A stretch of 64,000 nt of DNA from assembly GCA_900472925.1 (NCBI GenBank), contig UCJU01000015.1, positions 43,336 through 107,335 on the forward strand, in the 5' to 3' direction. Positions 27,550-37,735 of this stretch are shown piece by piece; the first letter of the stretch is position 1, and every line of letters starts with the position of its first letter. This DNA comes from Hyphomicrobiales bacterium. GTDB lineage: Bacteria > Pseudomonadota > Alphaproteobacteria > Rhizobiales > Rhizobiaceae. A model generated the notes under the pieces. That model was not told the DNA's origin. It ran no database searches and saw only the letters and a program-made list of their open reading frames with translations. The position numbers and the translations under genes are program-made.

Positions 27550-29175
27550 ATGATACAGCGTCGCGACAGTCGCAGGTTCATCTATAGCGGGGCACTGGCA
27601 TTTGCTGCGGTCTTGCTGTTCATGGGCCTTGCTGTTGCGGCCTTGCTGTCGTTCGATGCCGGGGCGTCATCAGCAGCAGTTCTCGATCCCTATACGCTTC
27701 GCATCCTGCGTTTTACGCTGTGGCAGGCAAGTCTTTCCACCTTGATTTCGATTGGTCTTGGGCTGCCGGTAGCGCTTGCCCTTGCCCGGCAGAGAGATTT
27801 CCCCGGCCGCATCTGGATCATCAGACTGATGGCGGTGCCGATGGGGTTGCCGGTTATCGTAGGCGCGCTCGGTATTATCGCAATCTGGGGCAGGCAGGGT
27901 GTGTTCAACACCGCCTTGCTGGCCTTGGGGGCGGATCAGCCTTTCAGCATCTATGGCCTGTCTGGTATTCTCATCGCCCATGTCTTCTTCAACCTGCCAC
28001 TGGCAGTGAGGTTCTTTCTGGCCGGTCTGGAGCGCGTGCCGGACGAATATTGGCGCATGGGCGCAAGCCTTGGTCTTGGACCCATATCGACGTTTCGTTT
28101 CATTGAATGGCCAGCCGTTGCGAAGCTTGTTCCCGGTGTTGCGGGGCTGATCTTCATGCTCTGTGCCACGAGTTTTACCCTCGTTCTGCTGCTGGGTGGC
28201 GGGCCAGCCGCAACGACGATCGAGGTTGCAATCTATCAGGCCCTGCGGTTCGATTTCGATCCGCCCCGGGCCATCGCGCTGTCATTGATCCAGATCGGCA
28301 TGACGGGCGTTCTGCTGGCAGTTCTGGCGCTTCTTCCCTCGGCCGACGCGGAGGTTCAGACGCACGGTCGCGCAGTTCGCCGGTTCGATGGGCTGAAGAT
28401 GTCAGCACGGGCGTGGGACGGCGTTATAATCTTTCTGTCGCTTTTGCTGGTCGGGTTGCCTCTTGTTGCTGTCGCATCATCCGGCCTTTCCGCAGATCTC
28501 GTCCGGCTGTTGAGCGCTCGCTCTTTTTGGACGGCCTTTGCCACGAGCATGACGGTGGCTGTCTTTTCGGCGTCGCTGGCGATTATCGTTTCCGTCGCCA
28601 TGATCCGGGCTCGCCAAGCCATTGCGGCCCGCAGGACTACTGGCTGGCTGTTGGCGGTTTTTTCATTGGTTCTGGGTTCCGGTTCGTCGCTCGTCTTGCT
28701 GGTGCCACCGGTGGTTCTGGGCAGCGGCTGGTTTTTGCTGCTGCGCCCCTTTGGTGACGTCGCCCTGTTTGCTCCGGCGCTTGTCGCTGCCATCAATATG
28801 CTGATGGCGCTGCCCTTCGTCATGCGCGTTCTGGAGCCTGCGTTTGCGACCCATCAGGTCCGGATCGGACGGCTGTCGGCAAGTCTTGGCATCTCCGGTT
28901 TTTCCCGATTTCGCCTTGTCGATTGGCCGGTTTTATGGGCGCCGGTGGCGATGGCATTTTCCTTCGCCATGGCACTTTCGCTGGGCGATGTCGGTGCTGT
29001 CGCGCTATTCGGCTCTGAAAACTTCGTCACCCTGCCATGGCTCGTCTACAGCAATATGGGCAGTTACAGGACCAATGATGCAGCCGGTTACGCCTTTATT
29101 CTCGGTGTCATCTGCCTTGTGCTTGCGGCAGGCGGTGTATCGAGACAGGCTAGCGCCGTGAAGGCTGGCTCATGA
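27550..29175 (+). CDS. thiP: Thiamine ABC transporter, permease
   Basis: This 541-residue protein has about twelve membrane helices and two binding-protein-dependent transport domains. Each half carries an EAA-like loop, one around [16 protein letters not shown] and one around [17 protein letters not shown]. It is the double-permease subunit that works with ThiB and ThiQ. It begins 9 bp after thiB and overlaps thiQ by 4 bp. Confidence 0.94.
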   Translation: MIQRRDSRRFIYSGALAFAAVLLFMGLAVAALLSFDAGASSAAVLDPYTLRILRFTLWQASLSTLISIGLGLPVALALARQRDFPGRIWIIRLMAVPMGLPVIVGALGIIAIWGRQGVFNTALLALGADQPFSIYGLSGILIAHVFFNLPLAVRFFLAGLERVPDEYWRMGASLGLGPISTFRFIEWPAVAKLVPGVAGLIFMLCATSFTLVLLLGGGPAATTIEVAIYQALRFDFDPPRAIALSLIQIGMTGVLLAVLALLPSADAEVQTHGRAVRRFDGLKMSARAWDGVIIFLSLLLVGLPLVAVASSGLSADLVRLLSARSFWTAFATSMTVAVFSASLAIIVSVAMIRARQAIAARRTTGWLLAVFSLVLGSGSSLVLLVPPVVLGSGWFLLLRPFGDVALFAPALVAAINMLMALPFVMRVLEPAFATHQVRIGRLSASLGISGFSRFRLVDWPVLWAPVAMAFSFAMALSLGDVGAVALFGSENFVTLPWLVYSNMGSYRTNDAAGYAFILGVICLVLAAGGVSRQASAVKAGS

Positions 29176-29888
29176 GCACTCCTGATTGCGGCGTGAACCT
29201 CGAGCACGTGACACTGACGCTCGGCGAGCAGCGTTTTGCCCTGAATTGCAGGTTCGAGAGCGGCAAGATCACGGCTGTCGTTGGACCATCCGGCTCTGGA
29301 AAATCAACGCTTCTCAACCTCGTCGCCGGTTTTGAAAATCCCGATGCCGGAAAGGTGCTGATCGGTGAGCGCGATATGGCGGGTCTTGATCCGTCCGAAA
29401 GGCCGGTATCGCTCATTTTTCAGGACAATAATCTTTTTTCGCATCTGGATGTTTTCACCAATGTCGGGCTGGGTGTCAGCCCATCACTTCGACTTTCCGC
29501 CGATGACAGGAAGGCGATCAGTCATGCGCTGGCGCGCGTCGGTCTTGGCGGTTTCGAGAAGCGACTGCCGTCCACGCTGTCGGGCGGTGAGCGCCAACGG
29601 GCGGCATTGGCCAGAGCGCTGGTGCGTCAACGCGCAGTCATGTTGCTCGATGAACCTTTCGCAGCGCTCGATCCGGGTCTCCGCTCCGAGATGGCTGCTC
29701 TGTTGAAAGAGCTACATGATGACATGAAGAACACGGTTCTTCTTGTGACCCATCACCCCGATGATATCCGTCGACTGGCACAGAACGTCGTGTTTCTTTC
29801 AAACGGCCATATTGTTTATGCAGGCGAAATCGAAGGCTTCTTTGCGGCAACGCATGTCGAAGAGATCAGAACCTTTCTGGCGCTTTAA
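29172..29888 (+). CDS. thiQ: Thiamine ABC transporter, ATP-binding protein
   Basis: This 238-residue ABC ATPase has Walker [10 protein letters not shown], the Q-loop [11 protein letters not shown], signature [15 protein letters not shown], Walker [12 protein letters not shown] and a switch histidine in LVTHHPDD. It powers thiamine uptake by ThiBP. It is the last gene of the riboswitch-controlled operon and is translationally coupled to thiP by an ATGA overlap. Confidence 0.94.
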   Translation: MSTPDCGVNLEHVTLTLGEQRFALNCRFESGKITAVVGPSGSGKSTLLNLVAGFENPDAGKVLIGERDMAGLDPSERPVSLIFQDNNLFSHLDVFTNVGLGVSPSLRLSADDRKAISHALARVGLGGFEKRLPSTLSGGERQRAALARALVRQRAVMLLDEPFAALDPGLRSEMAALLKELHDDMKNTVLLVTHHPDDIRRLAQNVVFLSNGHIVYAGEIEGFFAATHVEEIRTFLAL

Positions 29889-30229
29889 GATATGTCCGGA
29901 TGCCGGGTTGGGACGGTCGCGTCACAATTTGGACGCGGGTGACTGTCAAGCCTTGCGAAATCACACGGGCGATGCGCCATTTTTGCACTTGCGGATTGAT
30001 AACAACTGCTTGAAAACTATAAGAACAATCCCTCTGGCTGAAATATTGCCGTTTGACGGATCGTTTTCGGTGTTGGCGCATTCATACGCCCTCAGGGGTA
30101 ACAGAGTATTCTGGTCTGCAATTGACGGATGATCAGGAACGTTTGGAGCAGACAGGCAGAATGATGACGTGTGTGAAGGCTCTGCAGAGCCACACCTCCG
30201 GTCACAATGTATGGCGCAGGGGTAAGTCG
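29889..30229. other. Intergenic region before the M48 protease gene
   Basis: This 341-bp region follows thiQ. It contains a probable promoter at 29996-30023 and hence a leader of about 200 nt for the protease gene. I see no clear terminator for thiBPQ. Confidence 0.4.
29996..30023 (+). promoter_or_regulatory. Probable housekeeping promoter of the M48 protease gene
   Basis: TTGATA (29996-30001) and TATAAG (30018-30023) are spaced by 16 bp, close to the -35/-10 consensus. Transcription would start near 30030. Confidence 0.4.
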
Positions 30230-31687
30230 GTGAAGCGCGTTCTGGCGCTGACAACCGCCAGCCTTGTCCTGTCATCATGCCAGTCGCTGTTCAGCCCGGC
30301 CTATCAATCGAGCCTGAAGCCCTCCGACAACCCGCAGACAGTCGAGGAAGTCCAGAAAAATGACCCGCGTGCACAGATGGGCGCGCGCGAGCATCCGCGT
30401 ATCGTCGCCAGCTATGGCGGGGAATATCATGACGACAAGACCGAGCGTCTGGTGGCACGGATTGCCGGGGCGTTGACGGCTGTCTCTGAAAATCCGCAAC
30501 AGTCCTATCGCATCACGATTCTCAACTCACCCGCCATCAACGCTTTTGCGCTGCCCGGTGGTTATCTTTATGTGACGCGTGGCCTCCTCGCCCTGGCCAA
30601 TGACGCGTCCGAAGTGGCGGCGGTTCTATCGCATGAAATGGGCCACGTCACCGCCAATCACGGTATCGAGCGCCAGCGGCGCGAAGAGGCGGAAGTGATT
30701 GCCAGCCGTGTCGTTGCAGAGGTGCTTTCAAGCGATCTGGCGGGAAAACAGGCTTTGGCCCGCGGTAAGCTTCGGCTTGCAGCCTTCTCCCGCCAACAGG
30801 AATTGCAGGCTGATGTCATCGGCGTGCGTATGCTGGGTGAAGCGGGTTACGACCCTTATGCATCGCCGCGCTTCCTCGATTCCATGGCGGCTTATGCACG
30901 CTTCACCTCGGCCGATCCTGATAGCGACCAGAGCCTCGACTTCCTGTCCAGCCATCCCAATACGCCACAGCGTATCGAGCTGGCAAAGCGGCATGCCCGT
31001 GCTTTCGGCCAGGAGGGACAGGTTGGAGACAAGGGGCGCGACTGGTTCCTCAATGGTATCGATGGTCTGCTGTATGGCGACAGTCCGCAGGAAGGCTATG
31101 TGCGCGGCAACACGTTCCTGCATGGCACTCTGGGCATTCGTTTCGACGTACCGGATGGATTCCAGATCGATAACAAGGTGGAAGCTGTTCTCGCGACCGG
31201 CCCTGGCGAGATGGCAATCCGGTTCGACGGCGTGGCCGACCCCAAGCAGACAAGCCTTGCAAACTACCTGACCAGTGGCTGGGTTGCGGGTCTGGTACCC
31301 GAGACCGTGCGCGAAACGCAAATCAACGGGCTGCCAGCCGCGACGGCGCGCGCGACAGCCGACAAATGGGATTTCGACGTTACTGTCATTCGTGTCGGCC
31401 CGCAGATATTCCGGTTCCTGACGGCTGTTCCCAAGGGGAGCGCCCAGCTGGACAGCGTCGCGAACGTGCTGCGCACCAGCTTCCGCAAGATGACTCCACA
31501 GGAAATCGCGGCGCTTAAACCGCTTCGTGTCCGTGTCATCACGACAAAGGCGGACGACACTGTCGCGTCGCTTGCCGCGCGTATGATGGGAACGGATCGC
31601 AAACTCGAACTGTTCCGCGTGCTCAACGCCATGAGCGCAACAGCCACGATCCAGCCGGGTCAACGCGTTAAAATCATCGCTGAATAA
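30230..31687 (+). CDS. M48-family zinc metalloprotease lipoprotein with C-terminal LysM-like domain
   Basis: The protein is a BepA/YfgC-like periplasmic metalloprotease. It has a lipoprotein signal ending LVLSSC, the zinc motif HEMGHVTANH, and the downstream third ligand region ELQADVIGVRMLGEAGYDP. The C-terminal 50 residues (DDTVASLAARMMG ... IQPGQRVKII) resemble a LysM-type wall-binding domain. I start at GTG 30230, which has AGGGG about 9 nt upstream and gives a compact signal peptide of 485 residues total. ATG 30161 is an alternative that adds 23 residues. Such proteases usually act in outer-membrane protein quality control. Confidence 0.88.
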   Translation: MKRVLALTTASLVLSSCQSLFSPAYQSSLKPSDNPQTVEEVQKNDPRAQMGAREHPRIVASYGGEYHDDKTERLVARIAGALTAVSENPQQSYRITILNSPAINAFALPGGYLYVTRGLLALANDASEVAAVLSHEMGHVTANHGIERQRREEAEVIASRVVAEVLSSDLAGKQALARGKLRLAAFSRQQELQADVIGVRMLGEAGYDPYASPRFLDSMAAYARFTSADPDSDQSLDFLSSHPNTPQRIELAKRHARAFGQEGQVGDKGRDWFLNGIDGLLYGDSPQEGYVRGNTFLHGTLGIRFDVPDGFQIDNKVEAVLATGPGEMAIRFDGVADPKQTSLANYLTSGWVAGLVPETVRETQINGLPAATARATADKWDFDVTVIRVGPQIFRFLTAVPKGSAQLDSVANVLRTSFRKMTPQEIAALKPLRVRVITTKADDTVASLAARMMGTDRKLELFRVLNAMSATATIQPGQRVKIIAE

Positions 31688-31688
31688 A

Positions 31689-31758
31689 AAAGCCGACCCT
31701 CGGAATGCCTCAAGCGGTTGATCTACAACATCTTGAAGGCAGTCCGAGGGTCGGCTTT
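31689..31758. terminator. Long extended hairpin between convergent genes
   Basis: A perfect 16-bp inverted repeat AAAGCCGACCCTCGGA (31689-31704) pairs with 31743-31758. Inside, TGCCTCAAG and CTTGAAGGCA pair again with one bulge, making a stem of about 25 bp. The arms run into A- and T-rich ends, so it can terminate both the M48 gene and carD. Confidence 0.8.
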
Positions 31759-31782
31759 ATCGTATCGTCAGATAGAAAAAGC

Positions 31783-32355
31783 TTAAGCGGCTTCTTCTTC
31801 CTGAGCTTCGTCTTCCTCAACGGTCTTGCCGCGCTTTGGTCCCTTGTTGAGATTGATCTCAACGAGGCGAACGGCTTCCGTCTCTGACATCTTATTGACA
31901 GCGGCAATTTCGCGCGCCATGCGGTCGAGCGCAGCTTCGTAAAGCTGGCGTTCGGAATAGGACTGCTCTGGCTGATTTTCGGCACGGTAGAGATCGCGAA
32001 CGACCTCAGCGATTGCGATCAGGTCGCCGGAGTTGATCTTGGCATCATATTCCTGTGCGCGGCGCGACCACATGGTCCGCTTGACGCGTGCCTTACCCTG
32101 AACAACCTTCAGTGCGCGCTCAACGAAGTCTCCTTCGGACAGCTTGCGCATGCCGATGGTGACAGCCTTGGCGACAGGAACCTTGAGGCGCATCTTGTCT
32201 TTTTCGAAATCTATGACGAACAGTTCGAGCTTCATGCCCGCAACTTCCTGCTCCTCAATAGACGCAATGGTACCGACACCATGAGCGGGATAAACGATCG
32301 CTTCGCCGATCTTGAAACCGTGACGCGCTGGAGATTTCTTCTGCTGGATAGTCAT
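31783..32355 (-). CDS. carD: CarD-family transcriptional regulator
   Basis: The 190-residue protein has an N-terminal CarD/TRCF RNA-polymerase interaction domain (GEAIVYPAHGVGTI, then VPVAKAVTIGMRKL) and a helical DNA-binding domain with RRAQEYDAKINSGDL. The C-terminal tail is acidic (EEDEAQEEEAA). CarD proteins bind the RNA polymerase beta subunit and stabilise open promoter complexes, particularly at rRNA promoters. It is divergent from the glutamate dehydrogenase gene and alone in its transcription unit. Confidence 0.93.
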   Translation of the reverse strand: MTIQQKKSPARHGFKIGEAIVYPAHGVGTIASIEEQEVAGMKLELFVIDFEKDKMRLKVPVAKAVTIGMRKLSEGDFVERALKVVQGKARVKRTMWSRRAQEYDAKINSGDLIAIAEVVRDLYRAENQPEQSYSERQLYEAALDRMAREIAAVNKMSETEAVRLVEINLNKGPKRGKTVEEDEAQEEEAA

Positions 32356-32897
32356 TCGTTCTAAAAACTCCCTGTTACATGCACCCGGGGGTCCGGGGTC
32401 GGGTCGGTAGGCCCGGATGAGACGGGGGAAACCGTCAGGTGACTTCGTACTGGTACAGACGTGCGCTCAAAAATAATTCATCTTGCAACCGCCAGGTTGA
32501 CAACACAAACGAACGATATGTCACGGAGACCGCGTGCAAGTGATGAGTTGCTTTCGTGGTGTTTTTGGGCACGCAAATGCCACGCTGTGGATCAGTTTTA
32601 TCTGTCTACCACAAAAATACGTGGAAATCAATAATTTGCTTCAACCGTGACTTAGGCGTCACAATAGGGTCGCTCGGGCGTTAACAGAAAACGGCCAATT
32701 GATACTTTCCAATTCAGCATGCGCTTCAGAAAGTTGTCTTTCAATCGAATAAAATTTTGATGAAGCATTTAAAGCAATGATTGCCACTTAAACTATTCAC
32801 AATTCCGCGCCAATATCCGATTCGAATTTGAAGGAAAAAGCCGAGATTTTTCGATTTTCTTTCATAACCCCTCATCCGTCGGGAGGAAAAAGGCAAA
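32356..32897. other. 542-bp divergent promoter region, carD / glutamate dehydrogenase
   Basis: The carD-proximal 100 bp is very G/C rich, and the rest is A/T rich. Two small dyads occur, CCAC-N3-GTGG (32580-32590) and CCAC-N8-GTGG (32609-32624), which might be regulator sites. A TTGACA lies at 32497 but no matching -10 is clear. The glutamate dehydrogenase start has the strong site GGGAGGAAAAAGG. I find no tRNA, small ORF or riboswitch here. Confidence 0.4.
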
Positions 32898-35800
32898 ATG
32901 GGCTACCGGAACAATCCAAAACGCGACAAACAACTCGAAAAATCCAGAAAACTGGCGGAGGCATCCGGTAAGCCATTCATTGACCCTTCAGCAATATTCG
33001 GTCGCGCAAGCGCAGACGATATTCAGTATTATTCTCCAGAAATGCTGGCGTCTGCAGCGCAACATGTCGCGCAAGAGCTTTCGCATTGGAAAAAAGACGC
33101 GCCCTATATTGGTCTGGCGCAAGTAGAGGGTGTTCATCCGCGTGACGTGGCGGTTTCTGTTTTGACCGTCATCGCTCACAACATGCCGTTTCTGTACGAT
33201 TCCGTCATGGCGGAGGTGACGAGCAACTACCGCAGTCTTTATCTTGCCGTTCACCCCATCATGGTCGCCGACGACAGCGCCGTTGGCGGATGTCGACTGT
33301 CCGACCCTGAGACCGATGCCCCGAAAGACAATATCAGCGTCATCCAGATTCACATCGCGCCGGTAACGGAGCAGGGAGCGGAAACGCTTCAGGAAAAGCT
33401 CCACTTCGTTTTGTCGCAGGTTCAGTCCGCCTATAGCGACTGGAAGCCGATGCTGGCCAAGCTCGATGAAGCCCTGGGCGAGTTGAAGGAGCGCGGCTCT
33501 GCCCGCCGCAAATCCGAACGAAACGAAGCGGTCGCTTTTCTGGAGTGGTTGCGCAACGATAATTTCACCTTCCTTGGCATGCGCGATTACAGCTATTCGG
33601 GCAAGGGCAAGAACGCCAAGGTCGAGCGCGGCGAGGGCAGCGGCCTCGGCACGCTCACTGACCCGAATGTGCGGGTCTTGCGTCTGGGCAAGGACGCGGT
33701 AACGACGACGCCGGAGATTCTTGCATTTCTCGATGGCCCGGATTTCCTGATTGTCACCAAGGCCAATGTGAAATCCATCGTGCATCGCCGCGCTTATATG
33801 GATTACATCGGCATCAAGCGTTTCGATGCGGATGGCAACGTTATCGGCGAATTGCGGATCGTCGGTCTGTTTACGGCCACGGCCTATACGCATTCCGTCC
33901 GGCAGATCCCGCTGTTGCGCGCAAAGGTCACCGAGGTCGGACATCATTTCGGTTTCGACCCTAACAGCCATTCCGGGCGTATCCTGCACAACACGCTGGA
34001 ATCCTACCCGCGTGACGATCTTTTCCAGATCGACACGGATCTGCTGATCCGCTTCATCGAGCAGATCATGGAGCTGAGTGACAGGCCGCGTGTGCGTGTG
34101 CTGCCGCGTATCGACCGGTTTGATCGGTTTGTCTCGGTGATTATTTTCGTGCCGCGCGAGGAGTATAATTCCTATGTGCGCGAGAAAATCGGCGAGTATC
34201 TGGCCCGGGTCTATGACGGCCACATCTCTGCCTACTATCCGGCCTTTCCGGAAGGCTCGGTGGCTCGCGTTCACTTCATCGTCGGTCGCACCAACGACAA
34301 GACCCCGCGGGTCGCGCAGGAGAAGCTTGAGGATGCCGTTGGCGATATCGCCGCCCGGTGGATAGACCATTTCGTGGCGCTTTCCCCGTCCGGCACACCC
34401 GTTCTGGATGTCGATCAGGCCTATCAGGAGGCGTTCACGCCTGAAGAAGCCATTGGCGATATGGCCGACATCGCAGCGACCGCCAGCGGTGAACCGGTGC
34501 GCATCGAATTTTACCGCCGTGACGATCAAGCCCGCGATGTGCTGTCGCTGAAGATTTTCCACCGTGATGGCCATCTGCCACTGTCTCGTCGCGTTCCATT
34601 GCTGGAAAATCTCGGCTTTAGCGTTATCAGCGAACGGACCTTCGATGTGGGCGTCGTGGTAGGCGATGAGACCACCACGATCGTCCTGCATGATATGGAA
34701 TTGAAGGTGCAGCAGGGCGAAACGCTTGCTCTTGCGACCTACGGTCCGCGGCTTGAAGAAGCATTTCTTGCAGTCTTCGATGGCACCGTCGACAATGATA
34801 ATTTCAACCGACTGATTTTGGCTGCTGGGCTCAGCGTTCGTGAAATTACGGTCTTGCGCGCTTACGCACGCTATTTGCGCCAGACCGGCATCGTCTATTC
34901 ACAAGAGCATATTTCCGAAACGCTGTTCAAATATCCGGCCATTGCTGCCAGCATCTTCCAGTTGTTTGCGCATGGGTTCGATCCCAAGATCGGCGAGAAA
35001 GCCCGTCTTCGCAAACTGTCGGACCTGCATAAATCCATTGAGACAGCGCTTTCAGGCGTTCCGAATCTGGACGAGGACCGCACCCTGCGCCGTTACGTGA
35101 ACGCTGTGGACTCCACATTGCGCACCAATTATTTCCAGCGAGGCGAGGACGGATTGCCGAAGGCGATGCTTGCCTTCAAGTTCGATCCAAAGCTTCTGGA
35201 CGGTCTGCCGGACCCACGGCCCTTCAGAGAAATCTTCGTCTACGGAACGGAAGTCGAAGGTGTTCATCTGCGTTTCGGCAAGGTGGCCCGTGGCGGCCTT
35301 CGCTGGTCGGATCGGGGACAGGATTATCGCACTGAAGTGTTGGGACTGGTCAAAGCCCAGCAGGTGAAGAATGCTGTGATCGTGCCCGTCGGTGCCAAGG
35401 GTGGCTTCTTCCCGAAGACCCTGCCGGTCGGCGGCAGCCGCGACGAAATCTTCAATGCCGGCAAGGATGCCTACAAGACCTATATCCGTACGCTGCTTTC
35501 GATTACCGACAACATCGTTGGCGATGATATCGTGGCACCGGCCGATACGCTGAGACTGGACGGCGATGATCCGTATTTCGTTGTCGCAGCCGACAAAGGT
35601 ACGGCAACCTTCTCTGATACGGCAAACGGGCTGGCGCGCGAGGCGGGCTTCTGGCTGGACGATGCCTTCGCATCGGGTGGTTCGGCGGGCTATGATCACA
35701 AGAAGATGGGCATCACGGCGCGCGGTGCCTGGGAAACCGTCAAGCGGCATTTCCGCGAAATGGGCATCGACATCCAGATGACACCTTTCAAGGTTGTTGG

Positions 35801-37661
35801 CGTCGGAGACATGTCCGGCGACGTGTTCGGCAACGGCATGTTGCTGTCGGAAAAGATCGAGCTGATAGCGGCCTTCGATCACCGAGATATCATCATCGAT
35901 CCGACGCCGGATACGGAGAAATCCTTTTCCGAGCGCAAGCGCCTTTTCGACCTGCCGCGCTCCAGTTGGCAGGATTACGATCGGTCTGCCTTGTCTAAGG
36001 GCGCGATGATTATCTCCCGTCTGGAGAAATCCGTGACACTGACGCCGGAAGCCGTTGCGGCTATCGGCATCGACAAGGCAGTGGCGACACCGTTCGAAAT
36101 CATGACAGCGATCTTGAAGTCCTCCGCCGATCTTTTGTGGTTCGGCGGCATTGGTACCTACGTGAAGGCGGCGGTGGAAACCAATGCCGAGGTTGGCGAC
36201 CGCGCCAACGATCCAATCCGCATCAACGCGACGGAAGTCCGCGCCAAGGTGATCGGAGAAGGGGCCAATCTCGGCATCACCCAGAAAGCCCGTATCGCCT
36301 ATGCTCTGTCCGGTGGGCGATGCAACTCCGACGCCATCGACAATTCGGCTGGCGTCAATTCGTCAGACGTCGAGGTCAATATCAAGATCGCACTGGCATC
36401 GCCCGTCAATGACGGACGGCTGGCCTTGCCCAAACGCAACCAGCTCTTGTCGTCCATGACGACGGAGGTGGCGCAACTCGTCTTGCGCAACAACTACCTG
36501 CAATCGCTGGCGATATCGCTGACCGAGCGTCGCGGCACGGAAAACCGCGAGGAACTTGGCCGACTGATGGGGGCAATGGAGGCTTCCGGGCAGTTGAACC
36601 GCAAGGTCGAAACCCTGCCGAACGATGCGGAATTCAGCGAGCGTTATGCAGCTGGAAAGCCACTGACCCGGCCTGAAATCGGCGTTCTTCTGTCCTATGC
36701 CAAGCTCACCTTGTTTGATGCTCTTGTGGCCAGCCCGCTGCCGGACGAGCCTTATCTCCAGCATCTTCTGACGGATTATTTCCCGAGCAAGATGCAAAAG
36801 ACCTATGCGGCCGACATTACCAGCCACCGCCTGCACCGCGAAATCGTCGCCACCGCACTTGCCAACCAGGTCGTCAATCGCGGTGGTCCCGGCTTCGTCC
36901 AAAAGCTCGCTGACGCCAGTGGTCTGCTCGCGCCAGCTGTGGTCAGGGGGGCGATGATCATTGAAGACGGGTTTGGTCTGAAGCGTCTATGGAGCGAGGT
37001 CGACAAGCTGGACGGTCAGATTTCCGGCGATGTGCAGAACGGCCTCTATGCCATGGTCATGCATATCTTTACCGATGCGACACGGCTTTATCTCCAGACG
37101 GCCAGCACGGCGACCGCATCAATGGCGGACGAAATCGAGCGGCTGAAAACCGCCATAAAGACGCTTTCGCCGGGCGCTGCCCGTTATCAGGAGGAGATCG
37201 GCTTTACGGAAATCGAAGGTGTAGCGCTGTCTCTCGTCAAAGAGTTGGAAACGCTTTCCCTGTTGATCTATGTGCCTGAGATCATGCTGATTGCGGAAGA
37301 GGCGAAAACCACGCTTGCGCGCGCGGCGGAAAGTTATGCGGCTGTTTCGTCGACCTTCCGTGTCGCAAAGCTTCTGGATGCCGGCCGACGCGTTGCACCT
37401 GCCGATCATTATGAAAGTCTCGCTTTGCTGCGCAGTCAGGACCAGATTTCGTCGTCACGCCGTAGGCTCGTTATCTTGGCGCTGACAGAGCATGCGAAGG
37501 AAAAGAACCCGGTACAAGCCTGGTATGCGGCCGATCGCGTGCGGGTCAATCGCATCGTATCGGAGCTAACAGGTCTGAGCGATACGGGCGAAACCAACCT
37601 TGCGCGCCTGACTGTTGCCGCAGGCTTGCTTTCCGATATAGTTCAGTCCCGAAACCTTTGA
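32898..37661 (+). CDS. gdhB: NAD-specific glutamate dehydrogenase, large (180-kDa) type
   Basis: This 1587-residue enzyme is the large NAD-dependent glutamate dehydrogenase, which deaminates glutamate to 2-oxoglutarate and ammonia. The N-terminal half (about 1-700) is the family's regulatory ACT-like region. The catalytic core includes GKVARGGLRWSDRG, IVPVGAKGGFFPK and the NAD-domain stretch VGVGDMSGDVFGNGM. The C-terminal 350 residues are helical. The length agrees with other alphaproteobacterial members. A 10-bp hairpin follows the stop codon. Confidence 0.95.
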   Translation: MGYRNNPKRDKQLEKSRKLAEASGKPFIDPSAIFGRASADDIQYYSPEMLASAAQHVAQELSHWKKDAPYIGLAQVEGVHPRDVAVSVLTVIAHNMPFLYDSVMAEVTSNYRSLYLAVHPIMVADDSAVGGCRLSDPETDAPKDNISVIQIHIAPVTEQGAETLQEKLHFVLSQVQSAYSDWKPMLAKLDEALGELKERGSARRKSERNEAVAFLEWLRNDNFTFLGMRDYSYSGKGKNAKVERGEGSGLGTLTDPNVRVLRLGKDAVTTTPEILAFLDGPDFLIVTKANVKSIVHRRAYMDYIGIKRFDADGNVIGELRIVGLFTATAYTHSVRQIPLLRAKVTEVGHHFGFDPNSHSGRILHNTLESYPRDDLFQIDTDLLIRFIEQIMELSDRPRVRVLPRIDRFDRFVSVIIFVPREEYNSYVREKIGEYLARVYDGHISAYYPAFPEGSVARVHFIVGRTNDKTPRVAQEKLEDAVGDIAARWIDHFVALSPSGTPVLDVDQAYQEAFTPEEAIGDMADIAATASGEPVRIEFYRRDDQARDVLSLKIFHRDGHLPLSRRVPLLENLGFSVISERTFDVGVVVGDETTTIVLHDMELKVQQGETLALATYGPRLEEAFLAVFDGTVDNDNFNRLILAAGLSVREITVLRAYARYLRQTGIVYSQEHISETLFKYPAIAASIFQLFAHGFDPKIGEKARLRKLSDLHKSIETALSGVPNLDEDRTLRRYVNAVDSTLRTNYFQRGEDGLPKAMLAFKFDPKLLDGLPDPRPFREIFVYGTEVEGVHLRFGKVARGGLRWSDRGQDYRTEVLGLVKAQQVKNAVIVPVGAKGGFFPKTLPVGGSRDEIFNAGKDAYKTYIRTLLSITDNIVGDDIVAPADTLRLDGDDPYFVVAADKGTATFSDTANGLAREAGFWLDDAFASGGSAGYDHKKMGITARGAWETVKRHFREMGIDIQMTPFKVVGVGDMSGDVFGNGMLLSEKIELIAAFDHRDIIIDPTPDTEKSFSERKRLFDLPRSSWQDYDRSALSKGAMIISRLEKSVTLTPEAVAAIGIDKAVATPFEIMTAILKSSADLLWFGGIGTYVKAAVETNAEVGDRANDPIRINATEVRAKVIGEGANLGITQKARIAYALSGGRCNSDAIDNSAGVNSSDVEVNIKIALASPVNDGRLALPKRNQLLSSMTTEVAQLVLRNNYLQSLAISLTERRGTENREELGRLMGAMEASGQLNRKVETLPNDAEFSERYAAGKPLTRPEIGVLLSYAKLTLFDALVASPLPDEPYLQHLLTDYFPSKMQKTYAADITSHRLHREIVATALANQVVNRGGPGFVQKLADASGLLAPAVVRGAMIIEDGFGLKRLWSEVDKLDGQISGDVQNGLYAMVMHIFTDATRLYLQTASTATASMADEIERLKTAIKTLSPGAARYQEEIGFTEIEGVALSLVKELETLSLLIYVPEIMLIAEEAKTTLARAAESYAAVSSTFRVAKLLDAGRRVAPADHYESLALLRSQDQISSSRRRLVILALTEHAKEKNPVQAWYAADRVRVNRIVSELTGLSDTGETNLARLTVAAGLLSDIVQSRNL

Positions 37662-37673
37662 TCGACCCATGAG

Positions 37674-37700
37674 ACATTGCCCGGCATGGTCGGGCAATGT
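37674..37700. terminator. Perfect hairpin after the glutamate dehydrogenase gene
   Basis: ACATTGCCCG and CGGGCAATGT (10 bp, 7-nt loop) form a perfect stem 12 bp after the stop codon. There is no T-run, so it may stabilise the 3' end rather than terminate. An ATG at 37697 lies inside the stem, which argues against it as the start of the next gene. Confidence 0.5.
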
Positions 37701-37735
37701 CCACACGCATTGCCAACCGGCCGAAAGGGTCTGCG

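Noticed and set aside
32988..34691. 567-residue minus-strand ORF opposite glutamate dehydrogenase
   Set aside because: Antisense shadow of a conserved gene with no ribosome binding site or motif.
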